Source: Aegilops tauschii subsp. strangulata
Lineage: Eukaryota; Streptophyta; Magnoliopsida; Poales; Poaceae
Assembly: GCF_002575655.3 (NCBI RefSeq)
Contig: NC_053037.3
Location: 451,639,793-451,703,792 of the forward strand
Length of the DNA: 64,000 bases
Direction: 5' to 3'
Shown here: piece after piece, positions 21,696 through 32,300 of the stretch
Position numbering within the stretch: the stretch's first letter is position 1
Layout: every line of letters begins with the position of its first letter
Made by a program: the position numbers and the translations under genes
The notes under the pieces: model-generated
Databases searched by the model: none
The model's input: only the letters and a program-made list of their open reading frames with translations
Told to the model about the DNA's origin: nothing

Positions 21696-24600
21696 ATGGT
21701 GGATGAAGCAGCAGTACATCAGGTGTCCCCGCTGTTGGCGCCAATGTCCAAGGACGAAGCTCGGCGCCGCTTCTTTGATTTCATGACCAAGTAATTAGTG
21801 ACCTGAATCTTTTTAATACTCCCTCCGTCCCAAAGTTGTACTAAACTTGAGACACTTATTTTGGGACGGAGGGAGTACCATACACTTGATTGATTCACCA
21901 TTTGCAGTTGACATTGTGAATTGGCGGAGCTGTAGTTGGAAACAAAAGCCCATTGCGAATTAACATGGTTTGACGACACAGTTGGTAGGAGTAGAGAGCC
22001 AGATATTGACAGAAAGTTTTCAACATTTAGTACTGACATCGGGTAACTCAGTTAAAATGTCACAGTACATGTATATAGCTTTTCACCAAATGTCACAGTA
22101 CATGTGTATCAAAATAATTATTAGCTGATCTTCGAAAATGATGCTATTTCATAACTGAAAACTTATCAATCTATAACTGTGTTGTAACTTCATTTACAAT
22201 TACTAGAAGAACAATCCACTTATTTTTGGAAAAACAATGTGATCACCTAACAAGCGTCAGCCATCTCAAGGAGTCGTGTCTAGTATTTCCCTTTGAGTTG
22301 TGCGTGAACTTTACTTTACGACTTTATGCCATTAGTTTCAGTTTGTCACTTGACTTGAACTTGGAAGGAACGATATATTACTCCCTTCGTTTGTGTGTTT
22401 TGGAGAACATTTTTTGGTGATATATGCCCAGCTGATTTTGTAGGATATAACTAGTATGTGTTTCCTTGCTCTGCATAGACACTTCTGTTGAAATTTTATT
22501 TTCTACTTTTCTTGTGGTTGTGAATTGGTGTACTAATCATATATATGTGTGTTGTTATCGTCAACAGGGTTACGCAATATGAGGAGCTAGTTGATGCCGG
22601 AAAAATGTTTCTTGTAAAGTTTCGTCAGGAATTAGGTTGGTTCATTCTTCTCCATGAATATCCCAGTGTTGGTTCCTTTGCTCTTTATTGTATTGTCTGA
22701 CCAAATTTTTATGGAAGTCCCTTTCCTAGAATCCCTATTTGTACAGTTAATAGGTCTAGTGATTCCCCCATTTGCTGACATGTCAGACCTATTGATAGTT
22801 AGGAACTTAGAAGATATGTAAGCAGCCAGGGTCCTAAAGTGTGCTCCAGACATGGCGCCAAACTGCTAAAGTAGAAACTTTCATCATTTGCTCTCACAGG
22901 TGTCGACATTTTTTACTAGCATTTCTTGTACTGTAATACTGAACAAAGTGATAAACTGATTTCGTATTTCGACAATTTTATTTGGTAATTTAATTTCTTG
23001 AAGCTGTATTTTTTTTCATGAAGTATATTTCTGCTCTAAGCTTTGGTGAATGAAGCGTCATTTGCCAGTGAAGTTTATGAAGTAAATTTCATTGTAAGGT
23101 TTTGAGGTGTCAATTGCCAGTGAACAACTTATGCGTAAAAATCTTGCTTGGATTTCTGAACATTATTGTGTTGATAGATACTGCACAGTCCCCTATTATT
23201 TTTTTGCACTTATGTTCAAATTTCATGACTCGCTTATTTCAGAGCATTTTCGAAGACCAATGATTCCCATGGAATCAGGTGCTGTCAGTCAGTTAGTCAA
23301 ATCTAACTACACTGATCGACTGAAGTCCTATCTTGAAGCAGGCTGCCACCTTCAGCACCAAAGTATCCAGAATATTAACCAGTGTAAGTTGAAAGTCACT
23401 TTTCCTGTGCCTGAGTGTATCGTGTATCTATACTAGAGCGCTGCTGTTTTATTATTAATCTAACAGATATGTTTTTTCATTTGAATTTCTTCCTGGTGGT
23501 CTTTTTATCTAGCTGATTAGATGAATACACTGCTGTGTGTATGTAACTCACATTACAGAAAAATGCCATGTAGAATACTATACAATGCTTCAGCTTTTTT
23601 AGCGTGCTGGTGTGAGCAAATGAGTAGGCCCTCTTGTGCAACCCACGATGCTGCAGTATTGTGCTGTGCATCTTGGTTACTGTGGCAGCAGGGCACAACT
23701 GCATTATCTATGTTCAGGTTTTGATCTGTTAGTTTAATTGTGAGGTTATCGATAAGAGTTTTGAATTATATTGGAGTGTTAGATATAGAGTTTGAGCTCA
23801 GTGACAGGCCAATGACAGTGGATAGATTCTGATTGTTAGGGGAAATACCTGTTCTGTTGGAAATCAGCCAGAACTCATGGTACCAAAAGATATTATAAAT
23901 TCAAGTAACTCTTTGTAACACTAGGGTTTTAATATAGGACCCTAGTTATTATGCATGATTCTTATCTTTGGACATGTCTATTTGGCTGAAACTAGTATCT
24001 CTCATTTGTAACAAACATATTTACATTTAGTCAGTAGCTTTGTAACTATTTCTGTCTGATAGTACAGTAACTTTTTGCAGTACAGTCTTGCGAGGAGAAA
24101 CTTGAGGACCATATAAATAAAGGTAGCTTCATCTCTCTGTTGCATTGTCAATCATTACTGCAAACTTATTCCATGGTCTCAGAAAAGGTGTTGTTACTTA
24201 GTTGCAGTAAAACAGCTGTGATGGTCTAATTTACTCAGAGGCACGCACACTGGTCTTCATTTGAATTTTTGCATTTCCTCATTCCTTCCCCCTTTTCCTC
24301 TTTCTTTAAGACACACAGTACTTACTAGTAGAAGCATTTTCTTTCACTTTCACGTCCTCATTTTACAATGTGCACAACAATGAACCTTCATGTTCTCTTT
24401 TCGCGGATATCGAACTTAAACTCATTATTCATCTGCTCATACCTTACTACTGACCTGTGCTGTCTAATATTTTTATGTTTTCCATTTTATTTTCCACAGC
24501 TAAAGTTTTGATTGAAGAACTTGAATGCCTGGCCGAGGATGTTTATAGCACTACGCTAATAGCCAGCCTTAGTATCTTAGAAGCTTCAGATTGCTCTGAT

Positions 24601-25079
24601 GGCGATAATAACCTGCCAGCAGATTGTTGTGAGGTGTGAATTCTCTTTGCAGCCTCTTCGCCCCATGCTTTATTGCTTCAGCCTTGAGTTTTTCAACTGG
24701 TTAAATTACTATGGCCTGTAGGAATATTGACTAAACCTCACCCAAAAATGTTGGCACCATATTTACCAGGATGAAGGGCAGTCTGTGGATCCGCTGGACA
24801 GCGCAGTATCTTATTCGAGCGTTATGATTCTGGTTCACAATATGTTAAAGCTGGATTATTCGATGCAGGTTCGCAAAGAAGCATCTACATGCCACTACTT
24901 TCTGTTTACTTTTGGTTGCTATTTTGTGACAGAAGTTTGCTATCCTGCAGGAGAAGATAGTCAAGGCACTGAGCCTTAAAACACCATCGTCGGAGCTAGA
25001 TGGCTATTGTCTGATGTGGGATTTGCGGCCATATGTTGATGACAATGTGATGCAGCTTGCCTGGAAATTCATTTCGTAG
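21696..25079 (+). CDS. Conserved plant protein of unknown function, seven coding exons (probably the family annotated DUF7795)
   Basis: Exons 21696-21790, 22568-22635, 23243-23383, 24081-24122, 24500-24633, 24770-24868 and 24951-25079. All introns are GT...AG and phases join without a break, giving 708 nt and 235 aa. The protein starts MVDEAAVHQVSPLLAP. It has an N-terminal helix RRRFFDFMTKVTQYEELVD, a basic patch FRRPMIPMESG, a middle of helices (SCEEKLEDHINKAKVLIEEL), an acidic linker, and a C-terminal block with SLKTPSSELDGYCLMWDLRP. There is no signal peptide, membrane segment or catalytic motif. I recognise the pattern from uncharacterised grass and Arabidopsis proteins; the DUF number is from memory. 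The start is chosen because it is the first in-frame ATG of exon 1 and the helix directly after it is conserved. Intron 1 carries a Stowaway MITE. Intact splice sites and an open frame suggest an active gene. Confidence 0.85.
21819..21875. mobile_element. Short Stowaway MITE in intron 1
   Basis: 57 bp, TIRs ctccctccgtcccaaa and tttgggacggagggag, flanked by TA (21817-21818, 21876-21877), the Stowaway target. Very short and almost only TIR, so an internally deleted copy. It lies 28 bp after the donor site of exon 1. Confidence 0.92.
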
Positions 25080-25780
25080 AAGCGGAAGCGGACCATGCTT
25101 GATGATAAACCAAGCAGCGTGAACATTAGTGCCTGATAGACAATGATTTTCGCGCAAGTATCCCTATTTACCCTTAGCAGTTTAAATCTTTCAGAGATAT
25201 TTCTTGATTCTTAAGTTGGTTATTTCCTAATGTTTGTTAGTTCGACTTAGCCTCCAAGTTTGTAAATTGGCTATATAATGCCTAGCAATATCAGTGAATA
25301 GACAAGAAAATCAGTCCCAATCATCTCTCGAAGTTTCTCCCCTGCTCTTAGTTGTAGGGAAGCCTCCTCTTGGCTGGGTGTCGTGCGTCATATCTTACTA
25401 GAAGGGCAGGGCGCGCTTTGTTGGGCCGCTTATGTTCTTAGGGTTGTACATGTTTTGTTTTACGTGATAATTTTTTAAATTGTGAAAATTATTTACATGC
25501 TAGTTGGTTTGGCGTGTGGGGAAAACAATGGAGTGTGTTTTTTTACCAGAGATATCTATAGACAGACTTTACGGAATCATGGTTACAAATGAATGTGTCA
25601 ATTTATGGTTAAAAATTAGGGAAAAAATGGCCCAATGGTGAAAATCTGGGAAGTGATTGGTGGGAAAGTGTTTGCTATGAGCAATCCATAGTGAATCATC
25701 CGTGAGTGTATCATTTTCATATCTTTTATTGTGGTATTTGTGTGGGTTTTTTTGATCGTGTGATTTGAGGGGATTGGGTG
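25080..25780 (+). other. 3' UTR and intergenic DNA of the seven-exon gene
   Basis: Follows the stop at 25077-25079. No AATAAA is present; near-matches such as tataatg (about 25273) could serve as poly(A) signals. From about 25500 the sequence is AT-rich with no gene. It ends at the hAT-like insertion. Confidence 0.4.
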
Positions 25781-25929
25781 TATAGCTGGCCAAACGGGCC
25801 AGGCCAACCAGGCCAGCACGTGAGCATGCTGGCACGGCCCGCCTTGGGTCGTGCCTGGGCTTGGAGGCTGAGCACGCTGCCTGACACGGCACGACCTGTT
25901 TATTTCTTTAACCTCTTCAGAATTTTTTT

Positions 25930-26943
25930 ACGAAATCACTAATTAAGAAATACTCGTTGCAGCGCGCCACTTGTCGCAACCTGAGAGATTTTTTTTTTCG
26001 TAGATCCGTTTATTCAAAACGTTTTATCTCTTAAACCGTGCGTCCAAATCTCAAACCGTTTTCACCATTGGATTCCTTGCGCCAAGATCTTCCAAACTAG
26101 ATCCCATGTTGATAGGTTTTAACGAACTTTTTTCACGAAAAAACTGGACGAAAAAACTAAACCGGGAGCATGGTTTTTTCCTTTCCGAAAGAGGCACGTC
26201 CGTGCCTCTCGCAAAATCACAACCGTGCCTCTCGCAGAAACAAAACCGTGACTCTCGTGGAAGGAAAAAAACCAGAAAACGCGTTTTTTTTCCTTTCCGA
26301 AGGAGGCACGCCCGTGACTCTCACGAAAGCACAACCGTGCCTCTGGCGAAAGCAAAACCGTGACACTCGCGAAAAAAACAGAAAACGTGTATTTTTCCCC
26401 TTTCCGAAAGGCACGGCCGTCACTCTCGCGAAAGCAAAACCGTGACTCTCGCGAAAGAAAAAAACAAACATAAAACACGTTTTGTTTTTCCCTTTCCGAG
26501 AGGCACGACCGTGACTCTCGCGAAAGCACAACCGTGCCACTCGTGGAAGTAAAACCGTGACTCTCGCGAAAGAAAATAAAATAGAAAACGCGTTTTTTTC
26601 GTTTCTGAAAGGCATGGCTGTGACTCTCGCTAAAGCACAACCGTGCCTCTTGCCGAAGAAAAACCGTGACTTTTCATGAAAGAAAAAAAAAGAAAACACG
26701 TTTTTTCACGCAAAAAATGTTTTTTTGAAAAAAAATTGGTCGAAAAGCTAAGGAAGACCGCGGGAAAACCAAAACGTCGAAAAAACCCGGGAAAAAACCA
26801 TTTAAAAAGTCGAAAACGCGTGAAAAAAACAAAATCTGAAGGGAGCGTCCAGAGCGCGACACGTGCCGAATGGCTGAGAGCGCGGCAAGTGGTGCTGATC
26901 GTTGTGAGGCTCCCGAAGAAACGCTCGTTAACTAGTTGCTCTC
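25930..26943. mobile_element. Mutator-like non-autonomous element nested in the hAT-like element, second copy
   Basis: Flanked by a near-perfect 9-bp repeat (aattttttt at 25921-25929, aatttttta at 26944-26952), the duplication size of Mutator-like elements. Imperfect inverted termini share ACTA(A/G)TTAA. Related to the element at 19132-20620. The interior is the minisatellite at 26170-26700 followed by A-rich and GC-rich parts. No transposase. T-rich flanks make the TSD less certain. Confidence 0.55.
26170..26700. repeat. Minisatellite, five units of about 93-112 bp
   Basis: Units start near 26172, 26285, 26391, 26483 and 26593. Each begins with a T-run plus ccctttccgaaaggcacg-type text. Each continues with two or three copies of a gactctcgcgaaagcaaaaccgt-like subrepeat, then an A-run and gaaaacgcg. 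On the minus strand it is open in repeated RESHG..FRK units; I regard that as a by-product of the repeat. Confidence 0.85.
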
Positions 26944-27659
26944 AATTTTTTATGTACATATTTGAAAATACAGTCCAATAGTCCAAAAAACAGTCCAACG
27001 GGCTGAAATTATGCAGCCCAACATGCTAAACGTGGCACGGGCCGAGCCGTTTATTAGCTGGGCCGTGCCTGGGCTGAAGGACACAGCACATGGGCCGGCA
27101 CAGCACATAATAGTTCCATGGCGGGCTGTGCCGTGCCAGGCCCGATTATGCTGGCCGGGTTGTGCCGTGCCGGGCCGGCACGTTCGGCCAGGTCTGATTG
27201 GGTGGAAGAAGTGGATTCACCACTAAAATCCCCACCTCTCAAAACCTCCTCAATCCCCTTCCGTCAAATGAGTGTGATTTTTCTGGTTTAGAATAGTTTT
27301 GAGGATGGGATTAAGAACTCAGTTTCAACACATGAGGGGTTATTATGATCCAAATTGGATACTCCTGGGGCTTATCTGTACCTTTTTTCCCAAAGGGTGA
27401 TGAGACGCCCGGAATAGCAAAACTGCCACTGTCACTGCGATGCATCATCCATGGCCAGTTCCGGACTCGCCGTACCGGAGGAAGCTACGCGGAAGGCTCC
27501 AGCCAAAGCAGCTCTATTTGCACAAGGCTCGACCTTGGGGAACAATACGTGTTTCGTCTGCTCAGTCCTCCTGCGCTGCTACAAGCACCGCCATCGCCAG
27601 TTGCCAATGCCACCCATCCCATCCCATCCCACCAGCGCGCGCACGGGCCGAGACCGGCA

Positions 27660-28737
27660 ATGGCGGGCTCGACGCCTCCCTTCCTCCTCCTCCTCCTCTT
27701 CGTCCTCGTCGCCGCCGCGGCGGCCTCGGAGGATCGCCCGCGCGTCACCCCCACCTTGATCCAGTGCCACCCGGCGCAAGCGCAGGCAACCGCCAACGCC
27801 AGCAGCGCCAAGAACGCCACGGCGTTCCGCGCCGACGTGGTCTCCCTCCTCCGCGCCCTCCCCTCCGCCGCCGCGCCCACGGGCTTCGCCTCCCTGCGGT
27901 CCGACGGAGTGGTCGGATGGGACCGCGCGTTCGCCCGTGGGCTCTGCTTCGGGTACGCCACGCCGTCCCAGTGCCGCGAGTGCCTGTCCGTCACGGCCAG
28001 GAAGCTCACCGACGCCTGCGGCGCCCACGGCCGGCGCACCGGCGTCTGGACGGACGGCTGCTTTGCGTCCTACGCCGACGCAAACGCCTCTTCGCCGAAC
28101 CACGACGGATTCCGCGCGCGCGTCATCTCCGGCGCCGACCCTCTCGCCAGCGCCTCGTCGGCCGAGCTGCAGAGCCTCGCCGACCTGGCGGGGCACATGG
28201 GGCCGGTCGCGGCCACCAACGCGAGGATGCAGGTGGCCGCGGACTGGACCGCCGCGGCGAGCGACTACAAGAAGAAGAGCACGGTGCACGTGCTGGCGCA
28301 GTGCGCGCGGGACCGCACGTTGGAGGAGTGCGCCTGGTGCGTCCAGTACTCGGCGCGGGTGGCGGAGACCTGCGCGCGGTCCTGGTGCCCCCGGCAGTCG
28401 GCGCGGGCGGGGGACACCTGCTGCTGGGGCCTCGACGCGTGGCGCGATGGCGTGGCGGCCGCCGTCGTCGGCTTCGACTGCTACCTGCGCTTCGACGTCG
28501 CCGTCGCCACCGCCACCGCCGCTGCGCCGGCGCGGGTGCCCCTGCCACAAAGGCTCGGTGAGCAGAGCACACTGCGCGCACGCTCTCCTCCTCCTCTTCT
28601 TCGCTAAGCACAAGAGTCGTGGAAAATATCTTCATCTGATCACGGTGGACACAATGGCTGCAGGGAAGTTGAGCCCCAAGGCGTTCGGTATACTCGGCGG
28701 CGGGCTGGCCGTGGCCGCTTCCTACGTGCTAATTTAG
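27660..28737 (+). CDS. Secreted cysteine-rich protein with two DUF26 (Gnk2-type) domains and a C-terminal membrane helix, PDLP/CRRSP-like
   Basis: Exons 27660-28557 and 28664-28737 (intron 106 bp, GT...AG, phase 1), 323 aa. Residues 1-22 are a signal peptide (MAGSTPPFLLLLLFVLVAAA...). DUF26 repeat 1 has the C-x8-C-x2-C motif at Cys96, Cys105, Cys108; repeat 2 at Cys215, Cys224, Cys227. Further cysteines are spaced as in ginkbilobin-like folds. The end, GKLSPKAFGILGGGLAVAASYVLI, is a hydrophobic helix (about 306-323) with no tail. Plasmodesmata-located proteins share two DUF26 domains plus one membrane helix; purely secreted CRRSPs lack it. Without splicing the frame would end at 28607 with a low-complexity tail, so I prefer the spliced model. 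The upstream Met at 27345 in the same frame is less likely, because the signal peptide starts at 27660. Third-position GC is very high, typical of many grass genes. Confidence 0.82.
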
Positions 28738-29363
28738 CTGAGTACAGCGCCCCGGTTGTGCCAGTAGCAGGTACAAACTGATCTGTGCCAAAGGAAGTCT
28801 GTTCTTTCTGTTGTGTTCAAGTGTTGTTAATTTAGCTGAGTGCATTTGCTGGATGTGCACTGCAAGAGATGGATGATCTTAATCTGAACCTCCTGCTACG
28901 TTTTATGCTCTGAACTCAAAATCTGAAATCTGAATGCAGATTTAAGTTTTAACCACATCGGAATTGCTTGGTATCCTTGCAGGGCCGGGGGCCGTCCGGG
29001 GAGTGGAGATGGAGAAGGAGATGACGATGAATCCCCCGCAACAGCTATCCAGGGTGATGGTTATCGATCTGCGCTGCAGCAACATCGTACTCCAGCAGGC
29101 CAAGCCTGTAAATAATTAAGCATGCTTGCACTGTAGTAGCAGCAGCAGGAACGAGCATCTGCCACTTCAAACCTTAATTCGTGCTTTCATATCTTCCTAT
29201 ACTACTCCCTCCATCCTACAATCACAATGTAAGACGTTTTTCGTCGCGCGTTTCACATTCACCTCGCTGCCATAGCATCAGTTCTTGCATCCCGAGTGGT
29301 GCATGGGGCCATGGCCACGAAAGCAAGCAAGCGCACTACTCGGTGCTCTCCTACTACTGCCTA
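28738..29363 (+). other. 3' UTR and downstream flank of the DUF26 gene, possible alternative last exon
   Basis: The run taatttagctgagt occurs twice (28730 and 28828), hinting at a small duplication that includes the stop codon. An acceptor-like ccttgcag ends at 28980. From there, splicing from 28557 would keep the frame open for 45 further codons to TAA near 29117, replacing the membrane helix with a soluble tail. This is a hypothesis only. A Stowaway-like end (ctccctccatcctaca near 29210) is present without its partner. Confidence 0.35.
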
Positions 29364-29521
29364 CTCCATCCGTTCCTAAATATTTGTCTTTCTAGAGATT
29401 TCAAATGATCACCACATACGGATGTATATAGATATATTTTAGTGTAGATTCACTCATTTTGTTCCGTATGTAGTCACCATTTGAAACTTCTAAAAAGATA
29501 AATATTTAGGAACGGAGGGAG
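29364..29521. mobile_element. Stowaway MITE, 158 bp
   Basis: TIRs ctccatccgttcctaaatat and atatttaggaacggagggag, flanked by TA (29362-29363, 29522-29523). The inner parts also pair (gagatttcaaatg with catttgaaacttc), giving a long hairpin. Confidence 0.93.
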
Positions 29522-29771
29522 TAGTACTGTAGTAGCTGTGACCGGCCACTAAACGCTGCATCGGCGACGGAGACGTAAAGGGTGGCCGAATCGTGCCTCG
29601 CCTGACTTTTTGCCGTTTGCGTCGTCGATGCTGGGCTCGACGGTGCGCGTCCCTGATGGATGCTTTGCCGGAAACAGAAACCAGCTGAGCCATCTCTAGG
29701 CTCTAGCTTGAGGTACGTGTCGACTGAGAGAGAGAGACGAGCAGCTGGACGCGATCGACCGGAACCACGCG

Positions 29772-30667
29772 GCTAAATTTCATGTTTCGACCCTTTTTTG
29801 TACTTTAGCAGGATCTAACCCTTGTCTGTAATTTTTTTAGGATTTGACTCTTTTGCTATCGCCGTAGCCCGTAGACCCTGGCGGTAGCGTTACATAGGCT
29901 ACCGCCGCGCCACCTGGTGGTAGGTGCCCTTGACGGTGCCTGGCCGTTAACAGGCGCTGACGTGGCGAAGGGACCTACCGTCGCCGACTCCGGTGGTAGG
30001 ATCTAACATCCTACCGCCGGGGACTCTGGCGGTAGGGTCCTGAATAAGGTTGTGAGGGGTGGGGGCTGTGTTCCCCCACCCACTCATTCACCCCCATTCC
30101 CATTCTCCCTCTTTCGAGCTGAAGTTCTCTCCCCTCTTCTCCCCCATCAAAGCATCCACTAGACATTGCTTGACATTTTTCCGGTGAATCCGGGGCATTT
30201 GCATCACCCAAGGTACTTCTCCCACCTCCCCTTCATTTGGTTGGTTGAAATGCCCCGGATCCACCGGACAAATCTCAAGCAATGAAGGGGGATCTAGTTG
30301 GTACTTTGGTAGGGGAAAAGAGGGGGAGAGAGCTTGAGCTCGGGAAGAAGATGAGTGGAGTGGATGGGTGGTGGGTGGGCCCCACAAACCTTATCCTCCA
30401 GGACCCTACCGCCAGAGTCACCGGCGGTAGGATGTTAGATCCTACCGCCAGAATAGGCGGCGGTAGGTCCCTTTGCCACGTCAGCGCTCGTTAACGGCGA
30501 GACGGCCGTCAAAGGAACCTACCGCCAGGGTGGGCGGCGGTAGCCTATGTAAAGCTACCGCCAGGGTCTGCGGCGGTAGACAAAAGGGTCAAATCTCGAA
30601 AAATTTCCAGACCGAGGTCAGATCCTGTTAAAGTACGTGAAAAGGGTCAAAACACGAAATTTTGCCG
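29772..30667. mobile_element. Foldback element, 896 bp, almost entirely inverted repeat
   Basis: A perfect 9-bp duplication aaccacgcg flanks it (29763-29771, 30668-30676). The left arm, from gctaaatttcatgtttcgaccc, matches the reverse complement of the right arm through repeated ccgccagggtc and ctaccgcc blocks to gtagggtcctg. Inside these, cattgcttgaca...ccggggcattt pairs with aaatgccccgg...caagcaatg, so only a small loop near 30210-30240 and an unequal middle stay unpaired. No ORF looks real. The 9-bp TSD suggests Mutator-type transposition. The GGCGGTAG motif recurs many times. Confidence 0.88.
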
Positions 30668-30776
30668 AACCACGCGACGTGCTTATCTTCGCTACCGCTA
30701 CACGACTAGTCCATCGGTTCTTCTGCTGCTGCTATGACCGACCAGACCTTATGCTCTTCTCCTTCTTGGTTTGTAA

Positions 30777-31733
30777 GAGCATCTATAGCCGGGTTCGGCA
30801 AATCCGACCCCTTAAACGCCCGCGAACGGGCCCGGGCGCGTCGGCGGACACTGACCGGGTACCCTCTCAAATCGCATCGTCCACATCCATGTATCTCATA
30901 TTCGAACCCCTATATCCATACTAAATCATGCGACGTCGATCAAACTACAGCTGACCGAACATAGAATCAGACATAGGACATCACAATAGTTCACCAAAAG
31001 ATCACCAAAGTTCACATAAACCATGGACAACTGTATACTAATCTAAAACTTGAAATGAAATTGAACTTCACCACTTTGGGCCGGCCCTTTCCCCTTCTGG
31101 TCGCCGACGTAGCTGTAGCCGTCGGCGACTGGTGGAGGAGCGGCAGCCGGCGGGGCAAGTGGACGACGTAGGGGAGACGCGGATTGCGCAGGCCGCCTGT
31201 CGAAGCTGCCCCTGGGCCGGGAGAGGCCAGCGCCAGCGTCCGAGCTGCGCCGACGGGGAAACTGCGGCTGCGGCGAGGCTGCAGATCCGGAGCTGCTCCC
31301 GGTCTCCACCTTGGACCGCTCTAAGGCGATGCAGAGGGCTAGCTCATACTCCGGATCTAGCTTGTCGTCGGAGCGGCTGCCGGAGCTCGACATTGTGCCG
31401 AACTCGATCAGAATCGGTGTGGGAAGAGGAGAGGACGGAGAGAGAGGAGAGTGAGTGAGCTAGGGTTTCGGAGTGATGAGCTCGACAGGGTTTTTTGTGG
31501 GATATCCGTGGGGTCGGTGGTGGCCCGGGCTTGTCATGCGTACGCGTCGGGGCGTGCCCGAGCCGCCTCATATCCGCCCTACATTTGGGACGGATATGAG
31601 GGGTGCCTGTCAGCCTGGGCGTTTGAGGCCCATTTGAGAGCTCCGGTTGGGTCGGTATTTTGTGACCAGTAAGTGCTCGGACGGCCTACCCGGGCGTACG
31701 AGACGAATATAGGGTGCCAGGCTGTAGATGCTC
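30777..31733. mobile_element. Harbinger-type non-autonomous element, 957 bp
   Basis: Left end gagcatctatagccgggt, inverted right end gagcatctacagcctggc, TSD TAA on both sides (30774-30776, 31734-31736). The GAGCATCT terminus and 3-bp TAA target are the hallmarks of PIF/Harbinger. There is no transposase ORF; one minus-strand ORF is listed separately. Confidence 0.88.
31043..31393 (-). CDS. Hypothetical 116-aa ORF inside the Harbinger-type element
   Basis: Starts MSSSGSRSDDKLDPEYELAL. It has a short predicted helix (EYELALCIALERSKVE), then a Ser/Pro/Arg-rich low-complexity part, and ends VQFHFKF. No family recognised. It could be a captured gene fragment, a degenerate element ORF, or chance in GC-rich DNA. 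The helix plus a TATA-poor GC-rich upstream region is not enough to claim expression. Confidence 0.3.
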   Translation of the reverse strand: MSSSGSRSDDKLDPEYELALCIALERSKVETGSSSGSAASPQPQFPRRRSSDAGAGLSRPRGSFDRRPAQSASPLRRPLAPPAAAPPPVADGYSYVGDQKGKGPAQSGEVQFHFKF

Positions 31734-31736
31734 TAA

Positions 31737-32300
31737 GCTGGGTGAATACATACAGAGAGATGACCAAAGTGACAACTGATAAGAAGGAAAGCAAAGAAAG
31801 TGAAAAAGAAAAAGGTGAGGCAAGGCATTTGGCGCCAGCCTGCAATCGTCAAGCGTTCGCCGGAAGCAGTTGTCAGCCCGCTTCAGTGCTTATAGTCGTC
31901 GCTAGGTGGTCTACAGATCTGGATGTAATTTTATTATTTCTGGTGTTCGTTGTACTGCTATGATTTAAGATGAATAGATCAAAAAATTTCTGTAAAAAAG
32001 TAAAAAAAAGACTGTTTAAAAACTAATACCCCTTATATTTTGGAATTGGTGGAATATTTAATTTGGCGGGTGGGCGAGATGATGGAGTGTTATTTTTTAC
32101 AAAATGCGGTTATTTGATGGGTTTTTGGTGGTGTGGTCTATGTTATCCGCTAACCAATGTATATTTGTGTGGGGAAATTTGTGCATTGGTGGCTGCATGT
32201 AGTATACTGGTGCTACGATATCACATGATGGCGCTTTTTCTAGGTGGTGGGACGGTTCGCGGGTTTGATGTGTTCTATAGGCTGATTGCTGCTGATTGAT
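31737..32300. other. Unassigned DNA between Harbinger-type elements
   Basis: No gene or repeat recognised. AT-rich from 31920; one short ORF on the plus strand (32063-32299) lacks any recognisable feature. Confidence 0.4.

Larger units (their letters stand above)
25781..27196. mobile_element. hAT-like non-autonomous element carrying a nested element
   Basis: An 8-bp duplication attgggtg flanks it (25773-25780, 27197-27204); with the preceding g it extends to 9 bp. The left end tatagctggccaaacgggcc and the inverted right end cagacctggccgaacgtgcc agree at most positions. Arms are GC-rich, with repeated ggcacggcccg and ggccaggcc motifs. The middle is an unrelated insert at about 25930-26943. 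No transposase. The 8-bp TSD points to hAT. Confidence 0.7.

Noticed and set aside
26119..26699. Minus-strand ORFs of 160-173 aa with repeated RESHG blocks
   Set aside because: Translation of a minisatellite in overlapping frames; several frames are open at once, as expected from repeats without stops.
27440..28561. 373-aa plus-strand ORF in another frame of the DUF26 gene
   Set aside because: Arg/Pro/Ala-rich shadow frame; no domain features.
27579..28613. 344-aa minus-strand ORF opposite the DUF26 gene
   Set aside because: High GC at third positions keeps several frames open; the plus-strand frame has a signal peptide and cysteine motifs, this one has none.
29210..29260. Second Stowaway element near 29210
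   Set aside because: Only one end-like sequence (ctccctccatcctaca) is seen with no inverted partner within a few hundred bases; kept as a possible fragment only.
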